The notes under the pieces were generated by a model. It saw only the letters and a list, made by a program, of their open reading frames with translations. It was not told the origin of the DNA and did no database searches. A program made the position numbers and the translations under genes. This document shows, in pieces, positions 53,206 through 63,130 of a stretch of 64,000 bases of DNA. The DNA comes from Mariluticola halotolerans (GTDB lineage Bacteria > Pseudomonadota > Alphaproteobacteria > Rhizobiales > Devosiaceae), in NCBI RefSeq assembly GCF_021611515.1, contig NZ_CP090960.1, forward strand, positions 1,798,001 through 1,862,000, read 5' to 3'. Positions within the stretch are counted from its first letter, which is position 1, and the number at the start of each line of letters is the position of its first letter.

Positions 53206-54377
53206 CCTTCATACGGGTCGGCGGCATCACGCATGCCATCGCCGAGAAAATTGAAAGACAGAACCGCCAGCACCACCGCCCCGGCAGGCCAGATCAGCAG
53301 CCAGGGCGCGGTTGCGACCGTCCGGATATTCTGGGCGTCCTGCAACAGCACACCCCAGGACACTACCGGCGGTTTGAGGCCGATGCCGAGGAAAGAAAGC
53401 GCCGTTTCCGCCACAATCATTGTCGGCAAAGCCAGTGTCACCACCGCCAGAATATGGCTTGTCAGCGAGGGCAGGATATGGCGGAAAATAATGCGTTTCT
53501 CGCTCGAGCCGTCCAGCCGGGCCGCCGTGACAAAATCCTCGCCGCGCAGGGCAAAGAAACGGCCACGCACTTCACGCGCCAGCCCTGTCCAGGCCAGAAG
53601 CGAGACAATCAGGGTAATGACAAAATAGACCTGGAGGGGCGACCATGTGATGGGAATGGCGGCAGCCAGTCCGAGCCAGAGGGGAATGGTGGGCATGGCG
53701 CTGATCACTTCAACCACACGCTGGATCAGGGTATCCACCCAGCCGCCGTAATAGCCCGAGAGCGCGCCGAGCACGACACCGAGCACGAGGCTGATGGCAA
53801 CACCGATCAGGCCGATCGACATGGAAACACGGGTGCCATAAATGAGCCGGCTCAACAGGTCGCGCCCCAGCTTGTCGGTGCCAAGCAGATAGAACGGATC
53901 TGTGTGCTTGAGGGGCCCCACCAGATGCAGGTCCATGGGGAACAGACCCCAGAACTTGTATTCCGCACCCCGCACAAAAAAGCCGATAGGCACGATCTGA
54001 TCGTCATCAACAGTGAATGAGCGGCGCAGGGATTCCGGGTTCACCTCAACCTTATAGCCCTGAACGTGAGGCAGAAACTTGGTGCCGCCTTCCCCATCGG
54101 GGGCGAAAAACGAAATGCTCTGGGGCGGCGCATAGGTATATTGCGGCCGCGAGGTTTGCGGCAGGTCGGGTGCCAGAAACTCGGCGAATGCGCCAATCAG
54201 ATAGAGCATTATGATGATCACGCCGGCAAACATGGCCACCTTGTTGGCGGTGAACTTGTGCCAGATCAGCGTCCATTGTCCTGCCGCAGCAATCGAGATT
54301 GTTTCCTGGCCGGGCTTCAGCGGGCTGATCGCCGGACCATCATCTTGCAAAAGGCTTGTGGTGGTTTCCATAGTCAT
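53202..54377 (-). CDS. ABC transporter permease, DppC type, with large periplasmic insert
   Basis: A 391-residue permease, about 90 residues longer than standard DppC. The extra part (about residues 75-160) lies between the first helix and the FYLLGTDKLGRDLLSRLIYGTRV motif and is presumably periplasmic, as in MppC/YejE-like subunits. The EAA-like loop is EDFVTAARLDGSSEKRIIFRHILP and the C-terminus LGDGMRDAADPYEG. One base is shared with the upstream stop. Confidence 0.92.
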
Positions 54378-55363
54378 CAGTTGAACCGTATCCGGGGGTC
54401 AAGCAGGGCGAGCAGCAGGTCCGAGACCAGCATGCCGATGAGTGTCAGTATGCCCATCAGCAGAATGAAGCTGCCGGCGAGGTACATGTCCTGCGCAATC
54501 AGGGCACGCAGCAGCAGCGGGCCGGCTGTGGGCAGGTTGAGCACAATGGCGGTAATGGTGACGCCCGAGATCAGATTGGGCAGCACCCAGCCAATGGCCG
54601 AGACGAACGGGTTGAGCGCAATGCGTACCGGGTATTTGATCAGGGCGGTCATCGGCGGCAGGCCCTTGGCCCTTGCCGTGACCACATAGGGCTTGTTCAG
54701 TTCATCGGTCAGGTTGGCGCGCAGGATGCGGATCATGGCCGCCGTGCCGGATGTGCCGATCACGATCACCGGAATCCACAAATGCGCCAGCATGTCGCCG
54801 AACTTGGCAAGGCTCCAGGGCTGGCCGACATATTCGGGCGAATAAAGCCCGCCAACGCTTTGCCCCAGATATTTGTAAGAGACATACATCAGCGTCAGCG
54901 CGAGGATGAAATTGGGGATGGCGAGACCGATAAACCCGAGCAGGGTGAACACATGGTCCCCCACCGAATGCCGGCGCACCGCAGAATAGATGCCGATGGG
55001 CAGGGACACGGCCCAGACAAACAGCAGCGAGACAACCGATACCGCAAGGGTTGAGCCCATACGATCCCAGATCAGTTCCGATACCGGACGGCCCCATTCA
55101 AACGAATAGCCAAAATCCCCCCGCAAAATGATGCCGGAAATCCATTTCCAGTACTGGATAATCACCGGGTCATCGAAGCCATATATCTCCCGCATCCGGG
55201 CGATCTGTGCGGGGTCGGCGTTCTGGCCATTGTCGGTCATCGAGGCGACAATGGAGGTGACGTAATCCCCGGGCGGCAACTGGATAATCAGGAACGCAAT
55301 CAACGACATGCCGAACATGGTCGGGATCATGTAGATGAGGCGTTTAATGATGTATCGAAGCAT
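54377..55363 (-). CDS. ABC transporter permease, DppB type
   Basis: A 328-residue permease with LPPGDYVTSIVASM near residue 30, GDFGYSFEWGRPVSELIW, an EAA-like loop (ELNKPYVVTARAKGLPPMTALIKYPV) and the C-terminus LLALLDPRIRFN. GGGGAGA precedes the start. The longer periplasmic region resembles oligosaccharide-type members of the family. Confidence 0.92.
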   Translation of the reverse strand: MLRYIIKRLIYMIPTMFGMSLIAFLIIQLPPGDYVTSIVASMTDNGQNADPAQIARMREIYGFDDPVIIQYWKWISGIILRGDFGYSFEWGRPVSELIWDRMGSTLAVSVVSLLFVWAVSLPIGIYSAVRRHSVGDHVFTLLGFIGLAIPNFILALTLMYVSYKYLGQSVGGLYSPEYVGQPWSLAKFGDMLAHLWIPVIVIGTSGTAAMIRILRANLTDELNKPYVVTARAKGLPPMTALIKYPVRIALNPFVSAIGWVLPNLISGVTITAIVLNLPTAGPLLLRALIAQDMYLAGSFILLMGILTLIGMLVSDLLLALLDPRIRFN

Positions 55364-55388
55364 CGCTGTCTCCCCTATCGCCCGGCCT

Positions 55389-57569
55389 TCAGGCCCATTC
55401 GAGATATACTACTTCAAGCATGTCGATCGCGGGTACCTGCATGATGGCGCGATTACCCCTTGTTTCCACCTTGACGGGCGCTCCATCGACCATCAGGCGC
55501 GCCGATTTCACGGTGCGGCCTGCGGGCACATCCACTTCAACCGTGTGGGCACCTACCGGATAGATATCGCGGGTCGGGCCTTTCAGCATCATCGGGTTGG
55601 TCAGGTTGAACATGATCACCGAGAGGGCATCCGCCGATTCACGGATGGCGATATCGAGCACGGAATGGCCGTTCACTTCGACACGTGAGGGCTTGCCCAG
55701 TGCCCAGCGCACGGCATTGGCCATCAGGATGGCATGGTCTTCGGCCAGCACATCAAGAAAGACGGAGCCGATATTCCAGGGGATATAAACCGTGCGGCCA
55801 CCGGCTGCATTCTCTCGGGTAATAACCGCTGCACCCTTTGGTTCTTCGCGCGGATAGACCTCTTCCATGGGCAGGTCGGGGAAATCGGGCACAAACAGGA
55901 AGGGCGCGCTGGTGTCCGCATCAGCCTCGACGGTCATCAAATGCGTGCCACCGATAATGCGGTTGGCCCCTTCAAATCCGGCATTGATGTCATGGCTGCC
56001 ATTGAGCGCCACGTACGTGTTTTTCACCGGCCCGCGCGCCGGGGCCTTCATGCGGGCACCAAACACATCGGCCAGCCCGAACTCGGTGCGCAACGCGCCG
56101 GTCTCGGTGCGGGTTGAGGTTTCATGGGCGGCAACCAGACTGCCCCCACGGGCCACATAGTCACGCAATGCCTGGCATTGTTCATCCGACAGGCAGGTAG
56201 CATTGGCCAGAATGACAACCTTGAACCGGTCCAGCGCCTCGGCGCTCATCATCTCGTCGGAGAGAAACTCAAAAGGCAGCTTGGCCTCGATCAGTGCCTG
56301 ATAGAAGCCCAGATCATCGGCTTCAGCGATGCGGCGGTTTTCCTGCGCCCACATTTTAAGCGTGGTGCTGGGGTCAATCACGGCGATTTCCGCGTTGGCC
56401 GTGGTTGCCGCCAGCATGTCTTCAAGCCCTTCATGCAGGCTGAAGGCTTCGGCCACCGGGGCGACCCAGCGGTCATCCGGCACAACGCCGTTGAACTTGG
56501 TGTACCAGGGTAGCATGCCATGGGCGACACCATTGGTGATCCATGACTGGATTTCAGCGCCGGTCGTCACCGAATCCTTCCAGCGGTGCTCTTCTTCAGG
56601 CCCGATCGAGGTGATGAGGATTACCGGGCGCTCCGGGAAAGTGGCACGGATGCGCTTGGCATTCCGCCCCGCCGCCCAGATCGATTCCAGACCCTGACGG
56701 CCCTGATCATCAATAACGAGGAAAGGGCAATGTTTTTCGATGAGACCAAGATCAAATTCCATCAACGATGCCCCGCCCATATTGGGAATGAAGCTGGCAT
56801 GCGGCTTGATGGCTTTGACGTCCTTGTCCCACTGGATCACCATGCGGGTCAGCACTTCCCGCCGCCAGATGGTCCAGGCCTTCCACTGCGGATCGTCGGC
56901 ATTGCTGTTCAGCGGCAGGTCAAAGCCGGAGGCCGCCTTGAACCGGGTCTTGCAGGAATCACAATAACACACGCCATGGCCCTGCCAGCGATTGGCAAAG
57001 ACCGCGTCGATATCGTATTCGCGGGTAATTTCCTTGACGATTTCCGGCATGAAAACATTGTTGTAATCGCCATAGGCGCAGGTCACCCACACTTCGGGGA
57101 AGGCCCAGTGGCGGCGCTTGTTGCCGTCCTTGTCGACAGCGATCCATTCGGGGTGCGCGTCGGCGGCATCCTGATGGATGGCATGCGGGTCAACGCGTGC
57201 CATCACATGCATGTCGAGCTTGCGCGCGCCTTCCACCAGCGTGCCGAACGGATCGGTATCGCCGAGAAACTTGCTGACATAGTGCAGCGGCACCTTGGAG
57301 GGATAAAAACCGATATAGCCGCCCGCGCTCAGACAGGTCGCGTTGGATTTGGTGCGCTTGAACACATCGATCCAGAATTCGGGATCGTATTTAACCGGGT
57401 CATCCTCGGCCAGCGTCAACTGGGTCCAGCGGGTTGCAGATTTGTACCAGTCTGGTTTGCGCAATGTGCTGGCTGTTTTTGCGAGGGCGTCGAGCATTTC
57501 CGGGTTCCATTTTTCAGAGTTGGCGGTGCCGTGTACCGGTCCGCGTGCGGGCCGGTACTGTGCGTTCAT
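55389..57569 (-). CDS. GHL6-type glycoside hydrolase-like protein with GH42-like trimerisation domain
   Basis: A 726-residue cytoplasmic protein. Residues about 60-380 form a TIM-barrel of the hypothetical glycosyl hydrolase 6 (GHL6) type, including VMARVDPHAIHQDA, a D/R-rich YDIDAVFANRWQGHG and a C-x2-C pair (C203, C206 in YCDSC). Residues about 392-620 look like the beta-galactosidase trimerisation domain and a beta-sandwich ends the chain. Related proteins occur among alpha-fucosidase-like GH151 members, but I cannot assign catalytic residues. The start lacks a good ribosome binding site; an internal ATG at residue 25 is an alternative. It lies between the binding protein and permease genes. 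Confidence 0.78.
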   Translation of the reverse strand: MNAQYRPARGPVHGTANSEKWNPEMLDALAKTASTLRKPDWYKSATRWTQLTLAEDDPVKYDPEFWIDVFKRTKSNATCLSAGGYIGFYPSKVPLHYVSKFLGDTDPFGTLVEGARKLDMHVMARVDPHAIHQDAADAHPEWIAVDKDGNKRRHWAFPEVWVTCAYGDYNNVFMPEIVKEITREYDIDAVFANRWQGHGVCYCDSCKTRFKAASGFDLPLNSNADDPQWKAWTIWRREVLTRMVIQWDKDVKAIKPHASFIPNMGGASLMEFDLGLIEKHCPFLVIDDQGRQGLESIWAAGRNAKRIRATFPERPVILITSIGPEEEHRWKDSVTTGAEIQSWITNGVAHGMLPWYTKFNGVVPDDRWVAPVAEAFSLHEGLEDMLAATTANAEIAVIDPSTTLKMWAQENRRIAEADDLGFYQALIEAKLPFEFLSDEMMSAEALDRFKVVILANATCLSDEQCQALRDYVARGGSLVAAHETSTRTETGALRTEFGLADVFGARMKAPARGPVKNTYVALNGSHDINAGFEGANRIIGGTHLMTVEADADTSAPFLFVPDFPDLPMEEVYPREEPKGAAVITRENAAGGRTVYIPWNIGSVFLDVLAEDHAILMANAVRWALGKPSRVEVNGHSVLDIAIRESADALSVIMFNLTNPMMLKGPTRDIYPVGAHTVEVDVPAGRTVKSARLMVDGAPVKVETRGNRAIMQVPAIDMLEVVYLEWA

Positions 57570-57586
57570 CGGGAGAATGTTGCCGA

Positions 57587-59509
57587 TCAGGCCTTGAAGA
57601 ACTGCTCGGGCATGGAGGGTCCAGGTGTGGGCCAGCCAAACGAGTTCGGCATAACGGGCATGGTGTTGACCATGTCGTTCTTGACCACGCCATAGCCATC
57701 GGGCGGCAGGCTGACACCGAAGGTCAGGAACTGGTCGGCAGCGTTCTCGAGCAGCTGCTGCATCAGTTCTTTCTGCTTGGCCTGATCGCCGGTCGCCAGC
57801 AATTGCTTGTACAATTCCTGCTGCGTCTTGACGTCCGCGGGCGGCTCAATGGCATTTTCATGCTGAGGATCGGTGAAATAGAGCGCCCAGCCCGGTGCAT
57901 AAATTGCATTGGGATTGAACGGCACAAAATAGCGGGCATCGAGCATGGCGGCGACGCCGCTATTGGCGCCGAACTGGTGCGCGGTGGCATCGAAATCCCG
58001 GCCATTGCGCACCCGCACTTCCCACAAGGAGCGGTCCATGGTGCGGATCTGGGCATCGACACCCACAGCCTGGAACATCGGGATGGCCAGCTGGAACATG
58101 TCGAGGAAGGTCGAGCGCACCTGATCAATCTCAAAGATGATCGTCAGGCGGCGGCCAGAAGCATCCAGCCGATAGCCTTCGCTGTCCTTCTCGGGCACGA
58201 TGGCATCGAGCATGGCATTGGCCTTGTCGGGATCGTATTCGGTAAATTGCTTGGCCAGCCGCTCGTTATAAAGCGGATCACCCTCGACAATCGACGGCTG
58301 GGCGGGCGAGCCCTGGCCCACAAATACCGCGTCAATCAGCGCCTGCCGGTCGATCGAGACCGAGAGTGCCCGGCGGAAATCGCCATTATTATAAAGCTCG
58401 TTCTTGACCGGATCGGTGTGGTTGAGGTTGAGCTGGAACACCATCACATTGGCGGCGGATTCCTTGAGCGTGTAGAAATGGAAGTTGCCGCTGTCCTGTG
58501 CATCGAACAGCACCGGCTTGTTGGCCGGGGTGCCGATATACTGGTCCATCATGTCGATTTCGCCCTGCAGGGTCTTCAAGAGCAGCACCTGGGGATCGGC
58601 GACCATCTGGTAATTGATCTGGTCGAAATAGGGGAGCTGGGTGCCCTCGGTATCGATCTTGAAATAATAGGGATTGCGCACAGCGACGGCGCGTTCCGTA
58701 TCTTCGCCCGGGGCAATGGTGAACATCCAGGCATTAAGGGTCGGGCGCTTTGAATTCTGGAAGAAGTCATTGTCCTGCGCCAGGCCGCATTCGCGCTGGA
58801 ACAGGGCAATCCAGCTTTCCAGGCCGCGCTCCTTGGCCAGTGCATCGGCATCCGGATTGTATTTGATATGGAACTGCTTGAGGTAATGCTTCGGCGCGCG
58901 GGTCACCTGGTCCTGCTGGGCCCAGGCAAGCTGCTGGGCGAAAAAGCCGTTCGGTTCGGCAAACTTCACCTTGAAGGTTACCTCGTCAACGACCTCGAGC
59001 TCACCGAGCTTGCCCCCGGCAAACCAGAAAGGCTGGCCGCCCATGGATACGTCCGGATTGGTATAGATGTCCTCATACCAGAAGCGGATATCCTCGGTGG
59101 TATAGGGATGGCCATCCGACCATTTCATGCCCTTGCGCAGGGTGAAGGTATAGGTCTTTGAATCGGCGCTGACCTCATAGGATTCAGCAACATTCGGGGT
59201 TACGCCCGACCAGTCAGGGGTGAAACGCACCAGCGGCTCATAGCCCTGATACCGCACCAGCATGGACAGCGAACCACCGCCGACCAGTGCATGGTTCCAG
59301 GTGCCGCCCTGGGTGCCGGGGCGATCCAGCGGCGTGACAACCAGGGGATTGAGCGGCAGACGGTCGGCAATCGGGGGCAGTTTACCGCTGTCGACAGCGG
59401 CCTGAAGCGACGGGGATTCCATGGCGGTTTGCGCCAGGGCAGGCAGGGCTAGTGACCCCGCAAATGCGGAACTCGCAGCGATAAATGCTCTACGGCTAAT
59501 ATTTGTCAT
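57587..59509 (-). CDS. ABC transporter substrate-binding protein, family 5, long form
   Basis: A 640-residue periplasmic binding protein, about 100 residues longer than peptide-binding members. A twin-arginine signal (ISRRAFIAASS) is cleaved near ALAQ. Family-5 features include FTLRKGMKWSDGHPYTTEDIRFWYEDI. Long family-5 proteins are common in oligosaccharide uptake, fitting the two glycosidase-like genes in this operon. GGAGGAGG precedes the start. It is first in the minus-strand operon and faces the lacI-type gene. Confidence 0.9.
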   Translation of the reverse strand: MTNISRRAFIAASSAFAGSLALPALAQTAMESPSLQAAVDSGKLPPIADRLPLNPLVVTPLDRPGTQGGTWNHALVGGGSLSMLVRYQGYEPLVRFTPDWSGVTPNVAESYEVSADSKTYTFTLRKGMKWSDGHPYTTEDIRFWYEDIYTNPDVSMGGQPFWFAGGKLGELEVVDEVTFKVKFAEPNGFFAQQLAWAQQDQVTRAPKHYLKQFHIKYNPDADALAKERGLESWIALFQRECGLAQDNDFFQNSKRPTLNAWMFTIAPGEDTERAVAVRNPYYFKIDTEGTQLPYFDQINYQMVADPQVLLLKTLQGEIDMMDQYIGTPANKPVLFDAQDSGNFHFYTLKESAANVMVFQLNLNHTDPVKNELYNNGDFRRALSVSIDRQALIDAVFVGQGSPAQPSIVEGDPLYNERLAKQFTEYDPDKANAMLDAIVPEKDSEGYRLDASGRRLTIIFEIDQVRSTFLDMFQLAIPMFQAVGVDAQIRTMDRSLWEVRVRNGRDFDATAHQFGANSGVAAMLDARYFVPFNPNAIYAPGWALYFTDPQHENAIEPPADVKTQQELYKQLLATGDQAKQKELMQQLLENAADQFLTFGVSLPPDGYGVVKNDMVNTMPVMPNSFGWPTPGPSMPEQFFKA

Positions 59510-59583
59510 GTGAAATTTCCTCCTCCTTGCCGAACGGCTGTTAGCTCAGTTTCGACAAAAACAAGGCTTGCATAATGAATATT

Positions 59584-59610
59584 GTTAGGTAAAGCGTTAT
59601 GTACAAATTC
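59584..59610 (-). promoter_or_regulatory. Candidate promoter and operator for the glycoside operon
   Basis: On the minus strand TTGTAC and AATATT are 17 bp apart. The spacer holds TAACGCTTTA (59590-59599), symmetrical at 8 of 10 positions like LacI-family half-sites, and beside it TTATGTACAA (59598-59607), a GntR-like near-palindrome. Both regulators of this locus could act here; the calls are weak. Confidence 0.35.
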
Positions 59611-59757
59611 TGTTCAGCCTGGGTTTTTTGGGGAAAATTCTGCCTGATCCGAAACCAAACTGCTGAATAACAATACTATTTTTATGAAGCCTGTTATCCA
59701 GCATTTTTTATTGACCAATACCTTAGAGACGTCGAACACTGCGATTGGAGAAAAAAT

Positions 59758-60738
59758 TTGGCGCGCATCACCATTCAAACCATCGCGACGGAAACCGGAT
59801 TGTCCAAGTTTGCCGTCTCCCGCGCCCTTGCCGGCAAGAGCGGGGTGAGTGAGGATACGCGCGTCCGCGTGAACGAAGCGGCCACAAGGCTGGGCTACAA
59901 GCGCCCCGCCGCCGTCGCCCGGCTGCTCAGTGTGGTGTTTGACGCAACGGACATCATCAATAGCGAACTGCATATGCAAATTCAGGCCGGGGTGCAGCGC
60001 GAGGCGGCCCGGCTCGGCTATACCGTACGCATCCACAGCACCCATGATCCCGACGAACTTGAGGATTTTGCCAATCAGTGCGCCGGCATGCTGATTGTTG
60101 GCCCCCACAGCAAGGAAAGCCTTGAGCGGGCCTATGCCACCGGCACGCCGATTGTGCGCAGTGGCTGGCTGGCACCGCTGGAACCGGTCGACCAGATCGG
60201 CGGCACCGATCACGAGGCTGGCTCAGCCGTGGCCCATTACCTCATCAATCTGGGGCACCGCAATATCGTTTATGTGCATGGCGACCCGCGCTATCGCGGC
60301 CGCATGGAGCGGCTTTATGGCCTGCGCGAGGTCATCGAGCAGCGCGATGACACGGTATTGCATGACATGACCTGGAAGGAGGGCAATCATTTCGCCGAGG
60401 AATTCGACAAATTATGCGCCCGCGACATCGCCCCCACGGCCTATTTCTGCGCCCATGACGGGCTGGCCCTTACCGTGATGTCCGAATTGCTGGCGCGCGG
60501 CTATCATATCCCGCGGGATGTTTCAGTAATCGGTTTCGGCGACTTCAGTGCCGCGCAGCAAATCCTGCCGCAAATGACCACGGTCAAGATGCATGGTGTC
60601 GAGGTGGGCCGCGCCACCGTGCGGCGGCTTGATGAACGCATCAATGCCGAGGTGGAGCCGATCGGCCCGCTGCGCATTTCCATTCCCTCGGTCATTATCG
60701 AGCGGGATTCGGCGGGCCCTGCCCCGGCGCGTGATTGA
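59758..60738 (+). CDS. LacI family transcriptional regulator of the glycoside operon
   Basis: The 326-residue protein starts at a TTG with GGAG seven bases upstream. It has the LacI helix-turn-helix and hinge (TIQTIATETGLSKFAVSRALAGKSGVSEDTRVRVNEAATRLGY) and a periplasmic-binding-like sugar domain ending with VSVIGFGDFSAA and TTVKMHGVEVGR. It is divergent from the binding-protein gene with a 248-bp gap and probably represses it until a sugar binds. Confidence 0.92.
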   Translation: MARITIQTIATETGLSKFAVSRALAGKSGVSEDTRVRVNEAATRLGYKRPAAVARLLSVVFDATDIINSELHMQIQAGVQREAARLGYTVRIHSTHDPDELEDFANQCAGMLIVGPHSKESLERAYATGTPIVRSGWLAPLEPVDQIGGTDHEAGSAVAHYLINLGHRNIVYVHGDPRYRGRMERLYGLREVIEQRDDTVLHDMTWKEGNHFAEEFDKLCARDIAPTAYFCAHDGLALTVMSELLARGYHIPRDVSVIGFGDFSAAQQILPQMTTVKMHGVEVGRATVRRLDERINAEVEPIGPLRISIPSVIIERDSAGPAPARD

Positions 60739-60786
60739 CAGGCTGGGCAACTCTTCCTGAGAAAAGCGAAATCCGGCGGGGCCAAT

Positions 60787-61275
60787 ATGGGTGTCAAAAA
60801 CTATTTGATCGAAGGCGTTTCCGGCACCGGCAAGACCACCGTTTGCGATGCGCTGCAGGCACGCGGCTATCATGCCATCCACGGCGATCGGGAACTGGCT
60901 TATAGCGGTGATCCCGAAACCGACGAACCGGTGGATACCGGCGGGCACGCCTGTCACATCTGGGATGTCGACAAGGTTCGGGCCCTTGTTGCCGACCGGT
61001 CTGAGGCGATGACCTTCTTTTGTGGCGGCTCCCGGAATTTTTCCCGTTTCATCCATCTGTTCGATGCGGTTTTTGTGCTTGAGGTCGATATCGACACGCT
61101 GAACCGGCGGCTTGCCAAACGGCAGACAAACGAATTTGGCGGGCGCGCTGCCGAACGAGCATTAATTGCCCGCCTGCATGCAACCAACGAAGACATTCCG
61201 CGCCACGGCATCAGCATTGATGCGACCCTGCCGCTCCCCCGCGTCGTTGAGGCCATTGTAAGCCGGTGCGGCTAA
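60787..61275 (+). CDS. Small P-loop kinase-like ATPase
   Basis: A 162-residue protein with Walker A GVSGTGKTT (10-18), a likely acceptor region (HAIHGDRELAY) and a lid-like RRLAKRQTNEFGGR. It resembles adenylate/shikimate/gluconate kinase folds used for small metabolites or nucleosides. It follows the lacI-type gene by 48 bp in the same direction. Substrate cannot be assigned. Confidence 0.78.
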   Translation: MGVKNYLIEGVSGTGKTTVCDALQARGYHAIHGDRELAYSGDPETDEPVDTGGHACHIWDVDKVRALVADRSEAMTFFCGGSRNFSRFIHLFDAVFVLEVDIDTLNRRLAKRQTNEFGGRAAERALIARLHATNEDIPRHGISIDATLPLPRVVEAIVSRCG

Positions 61276-61383
61276 AGCCCTGCGATTACAAACACCGCGA
61301 CGCCCCGGCGACGACCACGCGCACAAGCCGGCCAGACTGCATGGCGCAAACTTCTATATATACATGTTTTTATTGAAGAAAAT

Positions 61384-61460
61384 TGGTGCGCCCGAAGAGA
61401 TTCGAACTCCTGACCCCCAGATTCGTAGTCTGGTGCTCTATCCAGCTGAGCTACGGGCGC
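61384..61460 (-). tRNA. tRNA-Arg (anticodon ACG)
   Basis: The minus strand folds into a full 77-nt cloverleaf: acceptor GCGCCCG/CGGGCGC with A73 and an encoded CCA, D arm GCTC-AGCTGGATA-GAGC, anticodon stem CCAGA/TCTGG with loop CTACGAA, and T arm around TTCGAAT. The anticodon ACG would be edited to ICG to read CGU, CGC and CGA. A possible -10 box TATAAG lies about 40 bp upstream at 61499-61504. Confidence 0.97.
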
Positions 61461-61671
61461 ACTTTGGCTGGGTGGATAATCCAGCGAACGGGCAGACACT
61501 TATACTGGTCATTCCGGCTTGGCAAGGCCATGCAGCGTCTAACTTTGCGCATGTTTGACAATTTCGTGTCACTGGTGCCGTCCAGCCCGGTTTTACGGGG
61601 GTGATGCCCACGGGGCATTTTGCCGGACTGGCTGAATTTTATGGTAGCGGTCGGCCTCCCGTGGCGCGTCG

Positions 61672-63105
61672 TTACATGGCCCGCGCCGTGCGGGGCAGGC
61701 AGATTTCGAAACGGGTCCCCTTGTCGAGGGCCACATGCACCAGCTTGCCGCCATGGGCTTCTGTCAGTTCACGGGCGATAGCAAGGCCCAGCCCTGTGCC
61801 CCCGGCGCGGGCGGAGCCTTCAAAAGCGACGAACAGGTTTTCCAGCGCCCTTGGGGGCAGGCCGGGGCCATTATCCGTGACGGCAATCACCATGCCCTCA
61901 TCACGCCTGTCTTCCAGTTCGACACAAATTTCGGGCGGGTTGGTGCGCATGCCGGCCGCTTCCAGCGCCTCGCGGGCGTTCTTGATCAGGTTGACCAGAA
62001 CGCGCGCCATCTGGTCGGGATCAACTTTCAGCGTTACCGCATCAGGCACATTATTGGCATAGCCCACATCCGGGTGCCCGGCGAGGCCGGCATCGAAGGC
62101 GGCCTCATCCACCAGCGCGCGCAGATCCACCGGCTGCGGGCGGGGCGGGGTCGCGCTTTGACGGCCATAATCGAGCACAGACTGGGCAAAGCCGATGGCC
62201 TTGTCGAGGGTTTGCACAAGGCGCGGGGCCAGCCTTTGCACTTTCGGATCATCAAGGGTTGCCACCTGATCGGAGAGCAATTGTGCCGAGGTCAGGGTAT
62301 TGCGCAAATCATGATTGATCTTGGCGACAGCCAGACCCAGATCAGCCAGATGGCGGCGCTGGCGCAGCATGGCGAACAGGTCCGCTTCCATCGCGGCCAG
62401 TTCCCGCTCGGCAATGCCGATTTCGTCGCGCCGGCTGGAGGCGCGGATGATCAGGGTGGCGTTTTCCGGCGCTTTGCGGAAAGACACCATATTGGCAATC
62501 AGCCGCTGGATCGGGCCAATCACCGCCCGGTTGAGGAAAACAAACAGCACCAGTGCGGTCATCGCCGCCACGATCAGCGACAAAAAGAAAATATTACGCG
62601 AATAAACCAGCATGCCAGCGCGCAGAGGGGCTTCGGAAACCAGCACCTCAATGATATTGCCCTCACCCCCGGGCACCGGTCCGACAATGCGCATGGTGCG
62701 GTCCGAACCGAAAAACAGGGTGTCGAGCGCCCCGGCCATCAGGTTGAAAGGGGTACGTTCGCGTTGATCGGCGGTTATCGCGGCCATGGGCATGTCGGTG
62801 CCCGAGCGCTCGATCAGCTGGCTCAGACCGTCGCGGCGGTAAACGACCGCCTCCGCCATGGCAGACCTTAACAACCGGTCGGCCAGCCCGTCGGGCAGGT
62901 CCATGGCATCGGGCACAATGTCGAGCACCCGGACCGCAACAGCGGCGACCGACAGCTTGTCGTCCAGCCAGTTGGCACGAAAATTGGCGACGGAGGGCAC
63001 ATAAAGCACCACCTCGACCGCCAGAATCACAAAAATGATCGTGGTGATCAGTTTCACCGACAGGCCGGAAAATGGCCCCGGCACCTGGTCTGTGCTTGCC
63101 CTCAT
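61672..63105 (-). CDS. Membrane sensor histidine kinase (orphan)
   Basis: A 477-residue kinase with membrane helices at about 17-38 and 172-191 enclosing a periplasmic sensor of about 130 residues, a HAMP domain (192-245), a HisKA-type dimerisation region with H265 in KINHDLRNT, and an ATPase domain with N box N372/N376, G1 DNGPGL (411-416) and G2 GGTGLGLAIA. No response regulator gene lies in view, so its partner is elsewhere. The sensor domain has no recognised signature. A short hairpin ATGCCC-ACG-GGGCAT lies downstream at 61604-61618, within the 211-bp gap to the tRNA that holds nothing else clear. Confidence 0.92.
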   Translation of the reverse strand: MRASTDQVPGPFSGLSVKLITTIIFVILAVEVVLYVPSVANFRANWLDDKLSVAAVAVRVLDIVPDAMDLPDGLADRLLRSAMAEAVVYRRDGLSQLIERSGTDMPMAAITADQRERTPFNLMAGALDTLFFGSDRTMRIVGPVPGGEGNIIEVLVSEAPLRAGMLVYSRNIFFLSLIVAAMTALVLFVFLNRAVIGPIQRLIANMVSFRKAPENATLIIRASSRRDEIGIAERELAAMEADLFAMLRQRRHLADLGLAVAKINHDLRNTLTSAQLLSDQVATLDDPKVQRLAPRLVQTLDKAIGFAQSVLDYGRQSATPPRPQPVDLRALVDEAAFDAGLAGHPDVGYANNVPDAVTLKVDPDQMARVLVNLIKNAREALEAAGMRTNPPEICVELEDRRDEGMVIAVTDNGPGLPPRALENLFVAFEGSARAGGTGLGLAIARELTEAHGGKLVHVALDKGTRFEICLPRTARAM

Positions 63106-63130
63106 AACAAACCAGTCTACCCGGAATTGA

